This document shows positions 8,701 through 17,914 of a stretch of 64,000 bases of DNA, piece by piece. The notes beneath the pieces were generated by a model. It was not told the DNA's origin. It worked only from the letters and a program-made list of their open reading frames with translations, and searched no databases. The DNA is from Azorinus chamasolen. Taxonomy: Eukaryota; Mollusca; Bivalvia; Cardiida; Solecurtidae. Both the position numbers and the translations under genes were made by a program. Position 1 is the stretch's first letter. The number at the start of each line of letters is the position of its first letter. The stretch covers positions 28,818,725-28,882,724 of the forward strand of contig OY755242.1 in NCBI GenBank assembly GCA_963576725.1, given 5' to 3'.

Positions 8701-11700
8701 TGCAACATGCCTTGTTTAACTTGTCAGCTAACAGAGAAGACCCAGGCCACAATTAAAAAATTGTTTGCCCGATACCGACCCTAGATTTTAGAAGTGGGTC
8801 GGTAGTAGGAAATTTTTTTTTTCTTTCTGAAAAATTGTACTCTATATTAGGCCATCTATATTAATATTTACAGGGGTGGCGAAATCTAATTTTGGATGAC
8901 TTGTCCATTTTTGTTAAAAGCTATTTTCTACTTGTCCGTATGATGAATTAATAACAAAAACCTACAAAATTTCACTTGTCCGTTATGGCTTTGGGACAAC
9001 ACGGACAATACGGACGTTTGATTTGGCCACCCCTGATTTATAAAACTGCTTTGGCGGATGAAAATAAAATAAATATTCTTACAGATTTGGCAATCAAATT
9101 TTTTTAGTCTGCAGGGAAAAAATGGGTTGGTCGGAAAAGGGCAAACAAACTTTAGTTTAGTTTAAGCCCCAGATCTGACAGATGGCTCCTGTAGTCTAAT
9201 CTGGGTCTGCTCTGATTGCAAATTCATGAAGTGTGACAATTTGGGTTTCACAACATCTTTTTGCCTTTAAACATGTCCGTCGATTATAAACGTTTGTAAT
9301 AGAGTTGTTTCATAGTGTGGCTAACAATACAAATGTTCTAAAAGTTTACAGATGAGGCAGGTCTGTAGTTGGTCGAATCTTGCCTAGAACCTTTCTTGAA
9401 CACAGCTGTGACGCGAGCCTGGTGCTAGTCATGAGGGACTTCCTCTCCCCCTCCTCGAGAGATGTATTGAAAATACATGGGAGTGTCAGAGTTCCCGATA
9501 AGATGTGTAAATTAAAATATTTTCATGAATAACTCCCTTTATTTCTCCACAAAACCCTATAATGTGACCACTCTTTAGAATCTGACATCTGGAGGGGACA
9601 GAATGGCAAATCAGATTACAATTGGGTGAGACACTCACAGCTTGTCATGGGATAACATCAATATCATTGTCCATGAAAAACTGGCGAGTCGTGCCATTTA
9701 GGGATGTGCATTATCTTGTTGGAATGTTAGTCTAGGATGAATCTGAGGTTGAAGGATTTGGTCTATGGATCTGCTGGCTGTTGGATTTCCCTAAACAGCT
9801 GGCTGTTGGATTTCCTTAAACAGCTGGCTGTTGGATTTCCCTAAACAGCTGGCTGTTGGATTTCCCTAAACAGCAACTAGATCAGTCTTACAATTATGAT
9901 TAATGGCTTAAAAACCATTACCCCATCTGTTGTACTCCTATCTACACAATTAGAATTCAATTACACAACATAACCTAACTGTCGTTCATCATGTCGATAG
10001 ACACGGGCATGTCTGTCGGCGTGGGGGAATGTTAAACGATGACTCGTCACTAAACACTTCAGTTTGCCATTATCAACTACGGTTGTTGAAATGTTCAAAT
10101 AGCACCATGTCGCGGTAAAGTCTCCTACAAATAATCCCCAACTCTCTTGGCTGTCGTTTCACTGCTTTGGCTCATAGTCCTGCCATGATTACCACTATGC
10201 TATGACCATTGATGACATTGATTCAGCTGTTATAAAGAGGGGTGTCACAAGTGCAGTATACATATATCCTGTAGGATGGATGGACGTCTGACACAGGAGA
10301 TGAACCAGGTCTAGGTCTATCCAGTAAACAAATGTTTATCCTATCTGACTGTCTGTCCAGTAAACATCCAGACAGTCAGATAGAAACCAAGTTTGTTTTG
10401 TGGGGAGAGGAAAACTGCTTAAATCTGTGTGCTTTTCGTATTGTCAACTTGACTCAATTACCTAAAGGAGATGGTGATAACAAGTGTAAATTGACAATAT
10501 GGAAGAGTAAACGTGGTCTTGTATATTGTGTAAAGGATTAAGAACAAAAAATTAGCAAGATTGCATAGAAGATATGTCTGAAAGAAGGTTAAGGTCCTAA
10601 TGAGCAGCATATTGAACCTTTACTACTATATTCAAGCCCCCAAAATGTGGTGGCATATTGGGTTGCTCTTGTCCGTACGTACGTCCGTATATACATATGC
10701 ATATGGTCATCAAGAAGAATTTGTCTGGGCTCTTTCTTGGAAAGTATTTGTCAAATCCACACCCAACTTTACACATGTTTGTGGCCATTACATCTTGGTC
10801 AAGTTCGAAAGCCATGTAAATCGCTTCAATGGTTTAGGAGTTGCGACCCTTTATTTGTAAAAATGACTTTAAAAATGGCCCATACTTTCTGTGGCAAAAA
10901 ATCTGAAGTGGGGGGCATTGATATATAAACTTTTTCATTAATTTTTCAGGAGTTGGCTACCTTGCGTGTTCACAAGGTCACAGGGGGTGCAGCTTCCAAG
11001 CTATCAAAGATGTAAGTAAACAGGCAGAAATAGAGTGAGCTCCAGATATCTCATTTCTCAACTAAACCCTGTCTTATTAGGATTGCCTTTACAGGTGATA
11101 CTAATGAGTACAAGCAAGATATTTGTACAAAAAATAATTCTGTATACCGTATCAACACACTAATAATACCAACTCGGGGACTGATCAGAAGTGGTCTTAT
11201 TCGTAGTGTGGACTCAATACCAAGGTGTTGCTGGCTAAAAATCATGCAATCAGTCAGGGTTGCCATGTGTCGGGGGGGGGGGGAGTTAGGGGAATTTTTT
11301 AAAACTGTTGGGGGGATTTGAAAATATATGTCAGGGAATTTTGAAAACTGTCAGGAAAATTTGAAAAATCTAATAAGCAAATATCAGGAAATTATCGGAA
11401 TTTTGAACAAATGAGATTCAAGGTCATATATACTTCCTCAAAATTTATCCTCGCGGACCAAGAATTTTCATGTTTACAGTTTGACATCCCGATTTATCTC
11501 TTTGGGTGATTGTTATACCAACTTGCTGGAAAGATTAAAAAATTTACACTTTTGAGATTTTAAAGATTAATTTGCCGATGAGCAAGGTTCAGTAGTTAAC
11601 CAATATCAGACAGCTTACCTGGAGAAAACGATTGGAATTACAAGGGCGGGGAATAATTTTGGATCAGTTAGAAATAAGATAAAAGTTTCAAACTTAATAT

Positions 11701-14700
11701 ACAGATTGCTCACTTGGAGACTAAGTTTTGGATTTCATTTGGGTGGTCCCAGGTCAAGATCACTGTTACTGAAAGTAGAAAAAATGCCTTTTTGAACAAT
11801 AATCTGTTTACAAATAGGAAGACAAAATGTGACCAAATTTGGTGTATAGATAGTTTTCAGACAAAAGTGCATTTTGAGGGAGGGCAGGGGGTGTCTTGAG
11901 TCACTGTCAAGGTCATGTTACTAAAGATAGGAAAATGGTTTCTTGACAATAAATTTAGTCCAGAAAGACATTATTATGAACAAATTTTATGTATAGGTAG
12001 CTTGCATTTTCTTCCTTATTACTGCATGGCACCGAGATATTTAGCATAGGAGTTCCTGAAAAACAATGTGATCAAATGAAGAAGATTTATTTTCAGTCCG
12101 ACTCGGGGGGGGGGGGGGGAAATCTTGATTCAAATTCAGTGACAAAGTTTATTAAAATGGACAGTAGTTATATTATGACCAATGTTTGTGTATAGATATA
12201 GCTTACATTGAGACAAATGTTGGGATTGCATTTTGGAATTTTTGGGTTAAAGTCAAGTTCATCATTACAAAAAATAGAAAAACAATCTATTGACAATAAC
12301 TCTGGTAAGACAATGTGGCAAAGTTTGGTGTATAGATAGCTTACATGGAGATAACGGTTGGGGTCTTGGATCAAGGTTAACCCTTTCCTCCATAGGCTAT
12401 TTTTAGACCCAACCTCTTTGAATGAATCTACCCAAAAGGAGTATTAACTAGAGAAAAGGAAAGTTTTAGAATTTTGTAGTTTGAAACCATTGTGATAAAA
12501 AGAGCATTTGCTCCTAGTATAGGAGCAAATGCTCTATTTATCACAATGGTTTCAACAGGTGATTTTTACAGAGGCGTAGAAAGGCGTATTTATGGAGGAA
12601 AGGGTTACGGTCATTTTATTAAAAAGTGAAGAACACAGATTAGTGTATAGCAAGAGGGGTGTCTTGGGTTGACATTGTCTTCACCCTTTGATTTTCTGTC
12701 TTGAATGATGAACCTTATCAAGCTGATGATGTATGAGGACATTTTTAGTTGGATCGATAGGACTGACATGACAGAAAATATTTAGCTTCATAATGGGGGA
12801 TAACTTTAGAACAGCAGGTGACAGCTTAATGCAGGGTTAGTCATGCAGAAAGCTCCTCTAGGAACTTTCTGCATGACTTACACCCTGCGTTAAGCAACCA
12901 CCTGCCTATCTAAATTCTTCACTACTGGAATTCCAGTTTATAGGGGTTTTACTGTATATAAAAAGCCAATTGGTCAAGTGAGTTGAAAATTGCTTATTTT
13001 ATGTGTTTGTGTTATACCCCTGATTTAGACTTAACTAGGTATGCAGTGATTTATTTTGGTGTACGTCGTGCGTAAAATAAGTAAATAGTTTCTAAAAAAT
13101 AGAAAAACAGTTTCCCTCATATAAACTCATTTCCACGCATCTACGCTGCTAGAGTAGCCGTCTGATCAGGGTCTACTCAGTTTGCTAATGAAATTTTATA
13201 AATCGATAGATGTTTCTTTAGTTTCTAAAATGGCTACAATGTTCCACCTTCCAGATTTCATTTTTACGATCTTAACCATGAATATTCAGTAGGTATTGAA
13301 ATTTGGAATAAATATGGAACAGGGAAAGGGTGAACCCTTACTCCATGAAAGAAATAATGACATCATGAATATTTATTAGATTGTTGTAATAGCACATGGG
13401 CACTGGAATTTTTGGTCAAGCCAGAAACTACAATCATAAGCAAACAGAGCAGACCCAGATCAGACGGCTCCTACAGGAGTTGTCTGATCTAGGTCTTATC
13501 TGTTTGTAAAAACATAGAAAAGCATATTTACGGAGTGAAGTGTTGGATGGGGCCTTTTGCGATATACTACTTTTCAGCATATAAATAAATGAGTTTTGTA
13601 TATTTTAAGTGTTTATGAAACGCGTCAAATGTAGGGACATCCCCTTTTAGTATTAGATGGTGCATTTGCACTGAAAAATGAATGTTTTGTTTCTAAGCCT
13701 AGGAGAAGTGATTCAAATAAACACCAACAAAGTAGGGTTTGTAGAAATACTGAAAGCTGTGTAGCATGGACTCTTTATGTGCTTCACAGAGTTTAGCCTG
13801 TTCAAATACAGATGCAGAACAATACTTTTTCTGTCTTGAATGATGAAAACCTATCAAGCTGATGATGCATGAGGACATTTTTAGTTGGATCGATAGGACT
13901 GACATGACAGAAAATATTTAGATACACTAAGTGTATCAAGGCTAACAGGAGATAGGAATAATGGAGATGTTATATGTTTATTCCAAATTTCAACACCTAC
14001 TGAATATTCATGGACAAAATAGTTATATAATGAAATATGGAAGGTGAACCATTGTAATTTGTAACCATACTAAAAAGTAAAGAAACAGATCTTTAACCCT
14101 TTTCCCTTATATAAACGTGTTTTGACGCATTTGCAAACAGAGTAGACCCAGATCAGATGGCTCCTAGAGGAGCCGTCTGATCAGGGTCTGCTCTGTTTGC
14201 TTATAGAATTTGATAGATCTGTTTCTTTGCTTTCTAAAATATCTACAATGTTCTACCTTGTATATTTCTTTGTAACTTTTTTGTCCAGGAATATTCAGTA
14301 GGTATCAAAATCTGGAATAAATACAGAACAAGGAAAGGGTTCAGTGTATCAAGGCAAACGAGATATAAGATGATGTATCGAGATGTATGCACCATACTGT
14401 TACTACAGCTTTACTATCCCTGGAAATATTTCCTTAACCCTTTCCCAGTTCTATGTTTATTCCATATTTCAACACCTACTGAACCATTGTAACCATATTA
14501 GAAAGTAAAGAAACGGATCTTTCAAATTCCACTACCAAGTAGCAAACGGAGCAGACCCAGGTCAGACGGCTCCTATGAAAGCATTGATTTTTATACGCCC
14601 GTTTGAAAAACGGGACGTATTATGGAATGGCGCTGTCTGTCCGTCTGTAACATCTCTAACTCAAGTTCCGCTTGGTGGATCCTTCTCAAATTTTAACACA

Positions 14701-17700
14701 ATGTTTATCTAGACATTCTACAGTAGCCTGCAAAGTCCCGGTTTGTTTTTCCAAGGTCAAGGTCACACAATTGGACTTAGAAATTGCGTTTAGCAAAAAT
14801 GTTAACCAGTCTGTCTGTCTGTAACATCTCTAACTCAAGATCAGCTTGGTGGATCTTTCCCAAATTTAACCACAATGTTTATCTAGACATGCTACAGTAG
14901 CCTGCCAAGTCCCGGCTCGTTTATCCAAGGTCAAGGTCGCTTAATTTGACTTAGAATTTGCGTTAAGCAAAAATGTTAACCTCAATTTAACCTCAATTTA
15001 TGTTGAACAAGTCCACTTATTTACATAACACTTTGTGATAAAGCTTTGAAACTTGGAATTTTTTGTTAAGGCTTTGATAAAGTCCATTTATTTACATAAC
15101 CCTTTGAGATAAAGCTTTTAAACTTTGAACACTTGTTCACCGTCACAACCTTCACCTGTAGGCAAGAGTAAATAACTCTGTCAAGCATTTTGACCGAATT
15201 ATGCCCCTTTTTAACTTAGAATTTTTGGTTAAGGCTTTGTTAAAGTCCATTTATTTACATAACCCTTTGAGATAAAGCTTTTAAACTTGGAACACTTGTT
15301 CACCATCATAACCTTCACCTGTAGGCAAGAGAAAATAACTCTGTCAAGCATTTTGACCTAATTATGCCCCTTTTTAACTTAGAATTTTTGGTTAAGGCTT
15401 TGTTAAAGTCCATTTATTTACATAACCCTTTGAGATAAAGCTTTTAAACTTGGAACACTTGTTCACCGTCACAACCTTCACCTGTAGGCAAGAGAAAATA
15501 ACTTTGTCAAGCATTTTGACCGAATTATGCCCGTTTTTAACTTAGAATTTTTTGTTAAGGCTTTGATAAAGTCCATTTATTTACATAACCCTTTGAGATA
15601 AAGCTTTTAAACTTTGAACACTTGTTCACCGTCACAATCTTCACCTGTAGACGAGAGTGCATAACTCTGCCAAGCATTTTGACAGAATTATTCCCCTTTT
15701 TAACTTAGAATTTTTGGTTACGGTTTTGGTTAAAGTCCACTTATTTACATAACCCTTTCAGATTAAGCTTTTAAACTTGGAACACTTGTTCACCATCACA
15801 AGCTTCACCTGTAGGCAAGAGTACATAACTCTGTCTAACATTTTGACATAATTATGACGCTTTTTAGCTTGGAATTTTTGGTTAAGGTTTTGGTTAAAGT
15901 CCACTTATTTACATAATCCTTTCAGATAAAGCTTTTAAACTTGAAACATTTGTTCACCATCAGAAGCTTCATCTGTAGGCAAGAGTAAATACAATGTAAC
16001 TCTGTCAAGCATTTAGACACAATTATGGCCCTTTTTAATTTAGAATTTTTGGTTAAGGGTTTTTGTTAAAGTTTGCCTATTTACAACCTTGAAACTTGGT
16101 CGCAAAATTGGACTTAGAATTTGAATTTAGCAAATACGTTAACCCCAGTTTATGTTGAACAAAACCTCGACGGGCGTATATTGTGTCCACTGGCACTCTT
16201 GTTTAATATGCTTCACAGAGCTCTTCAAATACAGATGCAGAACAATACTTTTTCTGTCTTGAATGATGAAAACCTATCAAGCTGATGATGCATGAGGACA
16301 TTTTTAGTTGGATCGATAGGACTGATATGACAGAAAATATTTAGCTACATTAAGTGTATCAAGGCTAACAAGATATAAAGAGATAAGTGTGCACTACTGT
16401 TACTGTACAGAGCTCCAGGTATATAGAGCAAGCTTTACTATCAATTCCCTAGACAATATTCCCTCAATCTTTACTTGTTACCACATGTTTTGAGCATGCA
16501 CTACCTAACTAAGCTATGTACACTGTATATTATACATGTACACGGACATAGAAAAAAAGAATTGCAAAGCTTTATCTCTCTTTATTCATCAATATCAGGG
16601 CATGTAAATCGAACCAAGTATGTGGATTAATTGGAGTTTCATATTAATCATAGATATCATCATTTGTACACCCACAAAATATTTAAAAAATTCTGCATAT
16701 ATTCAATATTGTTTATGGCTTTCATCAGCCACATTAGCTTCCTGTATCCTGTCACATTCCTGTGTGTCGTTATATTTATGAGGCTGGTGATCTGTCCAAT
16801 TGGGATGTTTTCCCATATTTCCAGTTACGCCTGCCAAACTTGATTTTGATGCCGGGGTATATGTCTATCCAAAACGTCCCATAAATGCTCCAAAGGGTTT
16901 TATTTTGGGAATGTTATATTTGGCAAGGAAATTCATACAGAGTCTGGCAACATCAGGTCTGGCATTGTCCTTTTTGGAATACGACACAGCGAAACAAATT
17001 CGTGAAGCCATTGTGACTGAGACCGTACACTATATTAACTGTATGCAGAATTTCAACAATTGGACTGTCCGTCAATATTTTATGGTTTCAACGATGTCTA
17101 ATTTTAAAGTAATTGCAAAAACAATCTACATGTATTGTGATTAACAAGTAAATTCTTAACCCATTCCCTCATTTCTACAACTCTGTAAAAGTCGCTTTGT
17201 GAAATCATTGTGGTAAATAGAGCATTTGCTCCTATAGGAGCAAAATTAATGCTCTATTTATCACAATGGTTTCAAACTACATAATTCTAAAAGTTTCCTT
17301 TTCTCTGGTTAATGCTCCTTTCGGTAGATTTATTCAAACGGGTATCTAAATATAGCCTATGAGGTAATGGGTTAATCAATGTATTTTTGTGCCCTTATAT
17401 TGAATTTTACCAGAAATAAAGCATTGCATTTCTTTTTCGTGTCCATATAGCGTTTATAGCGAAGTAAATTATTGCCATCTAACATAAGTTGTTGGAATTG
17501 TCTCAAGTAGAGGATTCCTACAAGTTTACCCAACTTTGAGAAATAAGGACGTTTAACATCTGAAACTTAATCTTTATCTTGAGCTCTGATTGTAGGAATT
17601 GCTGTATTTCAATATCACTGTATCACTGCTGGAGCATAAATAAAGATTATTCTTTCATTTCAGCCGTGTGGTGAGGAAGTCTATTGCCCGTGTGTTGACT

Positions 17701-17895
17701 GTGATTCATCAGACACAGAAGGAAAACCTGCGGAACTACTACCGTAGCAAGAAATATAAGCCCAAGGACTTGCGCCCAAAAAAGACACGCGCCATCAGAC
17801 GGCTTCTTTCTCCTCATGAAAATTCTTTGAAAACGAAGAAACAAGAGAGAAGAGAGCGTCTGTACCCAATGAGAAAATTTGCTGTTAAGGCGTAG
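5777..17895 (+). CDS. RPL35: 60S ribosomal protein L35 (uL29), complete, 4 coding exons
   Basis: RPL35 is the eukaryotic uL29 protein of the large ribosomal subunit, near the peptide exit tunnel. Exon 1 contributes only the ATG (5777-5779, followed by GTAGAA), the layout I recall for vertebrate RPL35. Exon 2 is 8563-8643 ([20 protein letters not shown]..), exon 3 is 10950-11011 ([20 protein letters not shown]) and exon 4 is 17664-17895 ([15 protein letters not shown].. to ..[12 protein letters not shown], stop). All junctions are GT..AG, and exon 3 ends in phase 2 so that AT joins C to give the Ile codon. Total 378 bp, or 125 residues; the family is usually about 123. A TOP tract precedes it and AATAAA follows 14 bases after the stop. 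The introns carry an antisense LINE, Tc1 relics, many MITEs and three snoRNA-like repeats. Confidence 0.97.
6029..8390 (-). mobile_element. Non-LTR retrotransposon (LINE), 5'-truncated, antisense in RPL35 intron 1
   Basis: The 3' end on the minus strand is the tail CGACGTATATATACAGATAC next to 6029; the 5' end is truncated somewhere near 8200-8390, because the endonuclease region is missing. The pol frame is unbroken over 2.27 kb, so this is a young insertion. The 3' tail is shared with the short copy at 5098-5275. Confidence 0.85.
6097..8370 (-). CDS. LINE ORF2 fragment: reverse transcriptase (Jockey/CR1/L2-like)
   Basis: A 757-residue open frame. The reverse transcriptase core shows [44 protein letters not shown] (about 384-397), [13 protein letters not shown] (about 440-452) and the catalytic FADD at 470-473. 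A C-terminal region with [25 protein letters not shown] and WNRLPNSIV follows, as in Jockey/CR1/L2-type LINEs. Residues before about 55 may be read-through from flanking DNA. The N-terminal apurinic-type endonuclease normally found upstream is absent, so this copy cannot be autonomous. The Pro usual after VLG in the motif is Leu here. It lies wholly inside RPL35 intron 1 in antisense. Clade assignment is by motif style only. Confidence 0.9.
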   Translation of the reverse strand: MGFFLRKTLRFRKQFWSSKMFRIFIKLVFPPKQGKILSISHWECVLLTDPYRHSIKVDLADTETVIGNQCRIGGNVQSMWETFKKHLFETMDKNIPSKEIKSRNSTPWIRRKERKMIRKKQRLYNQARKTNKWSNYRAFQKECKRHMRKAEQDYINSDIIEGLENNNTKPFWKYVKSKRQDAGGIAPLKEGTSLVSDSKGKAEILLKQFKSVFTKSASQDLPHMEAKTENTVKPIEIDRNGLQKLLERVNPSKASGPDNIPNRILKECAAHLAPILKLIMQASLDTGELPTDWRAANVSSIFKKGDKHLAENYRPVSLTSVVCKILEHIICRHLMTHLENNEILTNLNHGFRTGYSCETQLLTTLNDFLQEHDRGHQTDVAILDFSKAFDTVPHDKLLHKLYHYGIQGSIHTWLTNFLTTRKMRTIVEGGQSDETSVDSGVPQGTVLGLILFLCHINDLPDCVKSSVRLFADDCLLYRTIKNSTDQEKLQSDLLNLETWANKWGMRFNAKKCYMLSINQKISKFYQLGNHILQEVQDNPYLGIQISKDLKWNVHINNLCKKANATLGFLRRNLRNVPEKCRKTAYISVVRSIMEYGATIWNPYLKGDIDRLEKIQNRAVWFIKRNYKDRETGAVTRMREQLDLETLEDRRLSLRLILMYKVIEGLVPALPKSTFTKPSKPRRNVKATRFKDYCASNIIENQVRNNTKGLAVPNSKTPQYRNSFFVDTAIQWNRLPNSIVHADSVEAFKTALRDHRQK
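8761..9148. mobile_element. MITE with TTGTTTGCCC / GGGCAAACAA ends, hosting a nested element
   Basis: TTGTTTGCCCGATACCGACC at the left is mirrored by GGTTGGTCGG..AAGGGCAAACAA at the right. The body contains a second element at 8871-9035, so the outer one is older. It lies in RPL35 intron 2. I saw no coding capacity. Confidence 0.6.
8871..9035. mobile_element. Nested hAT-like MITE (CAGGGGTGGC ends)
   Basis: Terminal inverted repeats CAGGGGTGGCGAAATC and GATTTGGCCACCCCTG match at 15 of 16 positions. The CAGGGG terminus is typical of hAT-type elements. An 8-bp target duplication is not clear (ATTTA-like sequence on both sides). Inserted inside the element at 8761-9148. Confidence 0.6.
9345..9500 (-). 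pseudogene. Decayed LINE reverse transcriptase relic
   Basis: Minus-strand reading gives [20 protein letters not shown] preceded by VPHD and a stop, which matches the W..A.V..IFKKG....NYRPVSL block of LINE reverse transcriptases. Only about 50 residues are recognisable, with an in-frame stop. It is a different subfamily from the LINE at 6029-8390, where this block reads [20 protein letters not shown]. It lies in RPL35 intron 2. Confidence 0.7.
9590..10250 (-). pseudogene. Decayed Tc1-like transposase with internal 25-bp tandem repeat
   Basis: On the minus strand, in the right order but in broken frames, I read [13 protein letters not shown] (near 10045), [15 protein letters not shown] (near 9995), QQDNAHP (near 9715) and [10 protein letters not shown] (near 9675). 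These correspond to the FSDESRF, RRxGER, QQDNA and NxIxVLPWPA..SPD blocks of Tc1/mariner transposases. At least two frameshifts and several stops are present. A 4x25-bp tandem array interrupts it. It lies in RPL35 intron 2. The family call is from conserved motifs. Confidence 0.65.
9772..9871. repeat. 25-bp tandem repeat, 4 copies
   Basis: Unit AGCTGGCTGTTGGATTTCCC plus TAAAC, four units with one or two differences. It lies inside the Tc1-like relic, probably as a local replication-slippage expansion. Confidence 0.9.
10620..10930. repeat. Dispersed non-coding repeat bounded by GCCCCC / GGGGGC
   Basis: Starts AAGCCCCCAAAATGTGGTGG and ends near AAGTGGGGGGCATTGAT, ending 20 bases before the RPL35 exon 3 acceptor. 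It has GTACGTACGTCCGTATATAC inside. The open frames across it do not resemble any protein I know. It probably is a non-autonomous element. Confidence 0.4.
11255..11400. repeat. Fragment related to hAT-like MITE at 18149
   Basis: CAGGGTTGCCATGTGTCGGG followed by repeated GTCAGGGAATTTTGAAAAC-type text, as at 18149-18394. The right end could not be found. A G homopolymer of about 12 bases sits at the start. It lies in RPL35 intron 3. Confidence 0.5.
12377..12608. mobile_element. TTAA-ended hairpin MITE, family A copy 3
   Basis: Starts TTAACCCTTTCCTCCATAGG and ends GGAGGAAAGGGTTAC (last base changed). The dyad CATTTGCTCCTAGTATAGGA carries a 3-base insertion at its centre. It lies in RPL35 intron 3. 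Confidence 0.75.
12691..12779 (+). ncRNA. Candidate intronic C/D box snoRNA, copy 1
   Basis: A perfect 10-bp terminal stem (ATTTTCTGTC / GACAGAAAAT) encloses box C AATGATGA shortly after the stem and box D CTGA shortly before it. An internal CTGATGATG could serve as D'/C', although the two overlap. Length and position in the sense strand of a ribosomal-protein intron are typical of intron-encoded methylation-guide snoRNAs. The bases before box D read TTAGTTGGATCGATAGGA. I could not assign an rRNA target. A decayed hairpin repeat is the alternative. Confidence 0.5.
12822..12956. mobile_element. Family E MITE, left-truncated
   Basis: GCAGGTGACAGCTTAATGCA..AAAGCTCCTCTAGGAACTTT..TTAAGCAACCACCTGC, then GGGGTTTTACTGTA at the right end. 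The left terminus TACAGTAAAAC is missing. It lies in RPL35 intron 3. Confidence 0.6.
13106..13333. mobile_element. Family B MITE, reverse orientation, half palindrome
   Basis: TTTCCCTCATATAAACTC at the left, GAGTAGCCGTCTGATCAGGG in the middle, and TATTCAGTAGGTATTGAAAT..GGAACAGGGAAAGGGTGAA at the right. One arm is mostly deleted. Its right end coincides with the start of the family C copy at 13331. Confidence 0.6.
13331..13546. mobile_element. Family C MITE abutting the family B copy
   Basis: TGAACCCTTACTCCATGAAA opens it; the palindrome AAGCAAACAGAGCAGACCCA..GGCTCCTACAGGAGTTGTC lies at its right. It ends GGAGTGAAGTGTTGG, a decayed GGAAAGGGTTAA. The shared TGAA junction with 13106-13333 suggests insertion of one element into the target site of another. 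Confidence 0.55.
13826..13914 (+). ncRNA. Candidate intronic C/D box snoRNA, copy 2
   Basis: Same design as copy 1: a 9-bp terminal stem TTTTCTGTC / GACAGAAAA, box C ATGATGA at 13840-13846 and box D CTGA at 13899-13902. The only changes from copy 1 are in the loop after box C (AAAACCTATCAAG against ACCTTATCAAG) and one base near GATGATG. It sits in a duplicated segment of about 190 bp shared with 16205-16390. Confidence 0.5.
13964..14092. mobile_element. Family B MITE, left half only
   Basis: ATGTTTATTCCAAATTTCAA..GAATATTCATGGACAAAATA..GGAAGGTGAACC.. then AAGTAAAGAAACAGATCTT, which stops exactly where the next TTAACCC element begins. This looks like a family B copy whose right half was replaced or interrupted by the copy at 14093. 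Confidence 0.55.
14093..14341. mobile_element. TTAA-ended hairpin MITE, family B, full copy in reverse orientation
   Basis: TTAACCCTTTTCCCTTATAT at the left; palindrome GCAAACAGAGTAGACCCAGA..GGCTCCTAGAGGAGCC..TCTGCTCTGTTTGC; then AATATTCAGTAGGTATC and GGAAAGGGTT at the right. About 249 bp. It is one of the best-preserved family B members here. Confidence 0.75.
14432..14575. mobile_element. Family B MITE, interrupted at its dyad
   Basis: TTAACCCTTTCCCAGTTCTA..GCAAACGGAGCAGACCCAGG..GACGGCTCCTATG, then the sequence changes to unrelated DNA 17 bases before the element at 14592. The second palindrome arm is not found downstream. Confidence 0.6.
14592..16203. mobile_element. Non-autonomous element, TATACGCCCG ends, with ~163-bp internal tandem repeats
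   Basis: The head is a foldback TACGCCCGTTTGAAAAACGG and the far end reads GACGGGCGTATATTGTG, so the termini are inverted repeats. Between them, units of about 163 bp recur, marked by AACTTAGAATTTTTGGTTAA at about 15213, 15376, 15539 and 15702, then relatives at 15866 and 16037. Each unit holds CATTTATTTACATAACCC and CACTTGTTCACC. No coding frame. It accounts for about a quarter of RPL35 intron 3. Confidence 0.75.
16205..16390 (+). repeat. Duplicated intron segment (copy of 13772-13965)
   Basis: TATGCTTCACAGAGCTCTTC..CAAATACAGATGCAGAACAA through the snoRNA-like block to AAGTGTATCAAGGCTAAC matches 13772-13965 closely. Similarity resumes after the MITE cluster at 14341 (AGTGTATCAAGGC..AGATATAA), so the duplicated unit was about 280 bp and was later interrupted at the first copy. 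Confidence 0.75.
16250..16337 (+). ncRNA. Candidate intronic C/D box snoRNA, copy 3
   Basis: TTTTCTGTC / GACAGAAAA stem, AATGATGA box C and CTGA box D. It is almost identical to copy 2 apart from GACTGATATGA against GACTGACATGA. The box D core is kept. Copies 2 and 3 arose by segmental duplication inside the intron. Confidence 0.5.
16640..17000 (-). pseudogene. Decayed Tc1-like transposase, C-terminal fragment
   Basis: The minus strand reads [17 protein letters not shown], a frame break, then [20 protein letters not shown], then a stop and [16 protein letters not shown]. This follows the Tc1/mariner order: HRAR...FL..NI, NPIEHLWDVL.RR.R.R, then W..IP...I..LI. The N-terminal two thirds are not found. 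It lies in RPL35 intron 3 and differs from the relic at 9590-10250. The longer plus-strand open frames across it are shadows. Confidence 0.8.
17156..17375. mobile_element. TTAA-ended hairpin MITE, family A copy 4 (reverse)
   Basis: TTAACCCATTCCCTCATTTC to TAGCCTATGAGGTAATGGGTTAA-type end. The dyad is GCTCCTATAGGAGC at 17228-17241, with an ATTAA insertion in the right arm. It lies 290 bp before RPL35 exon 4. Confidence 0.75.
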
Positions 17896-17908
17896 ATGTC
17901 CATAAATT

Positions 17909-17914
17909 AATAAA
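17909..17914 (+). terminator. RPL35 polyadenylation signal
   Basis: AATAAA 14 bases after the stop codon. A very short 3' UTR is normal for ribosomal-protein mRNAs. Confidence 0.8.

Noticed and set aside
12691..16337. A CRISPR-like array of three repeats
   Set aside because: Spacing is 1-2.4 kb, the organism is a eukaryote, and the blocks have snoRNA-like boxes.
16631..17144. Two plus-strand frames of 70 and 114 codons
   Set aside because: They are shadows of a Tc1-like transposase relic that reads on the minus strand.
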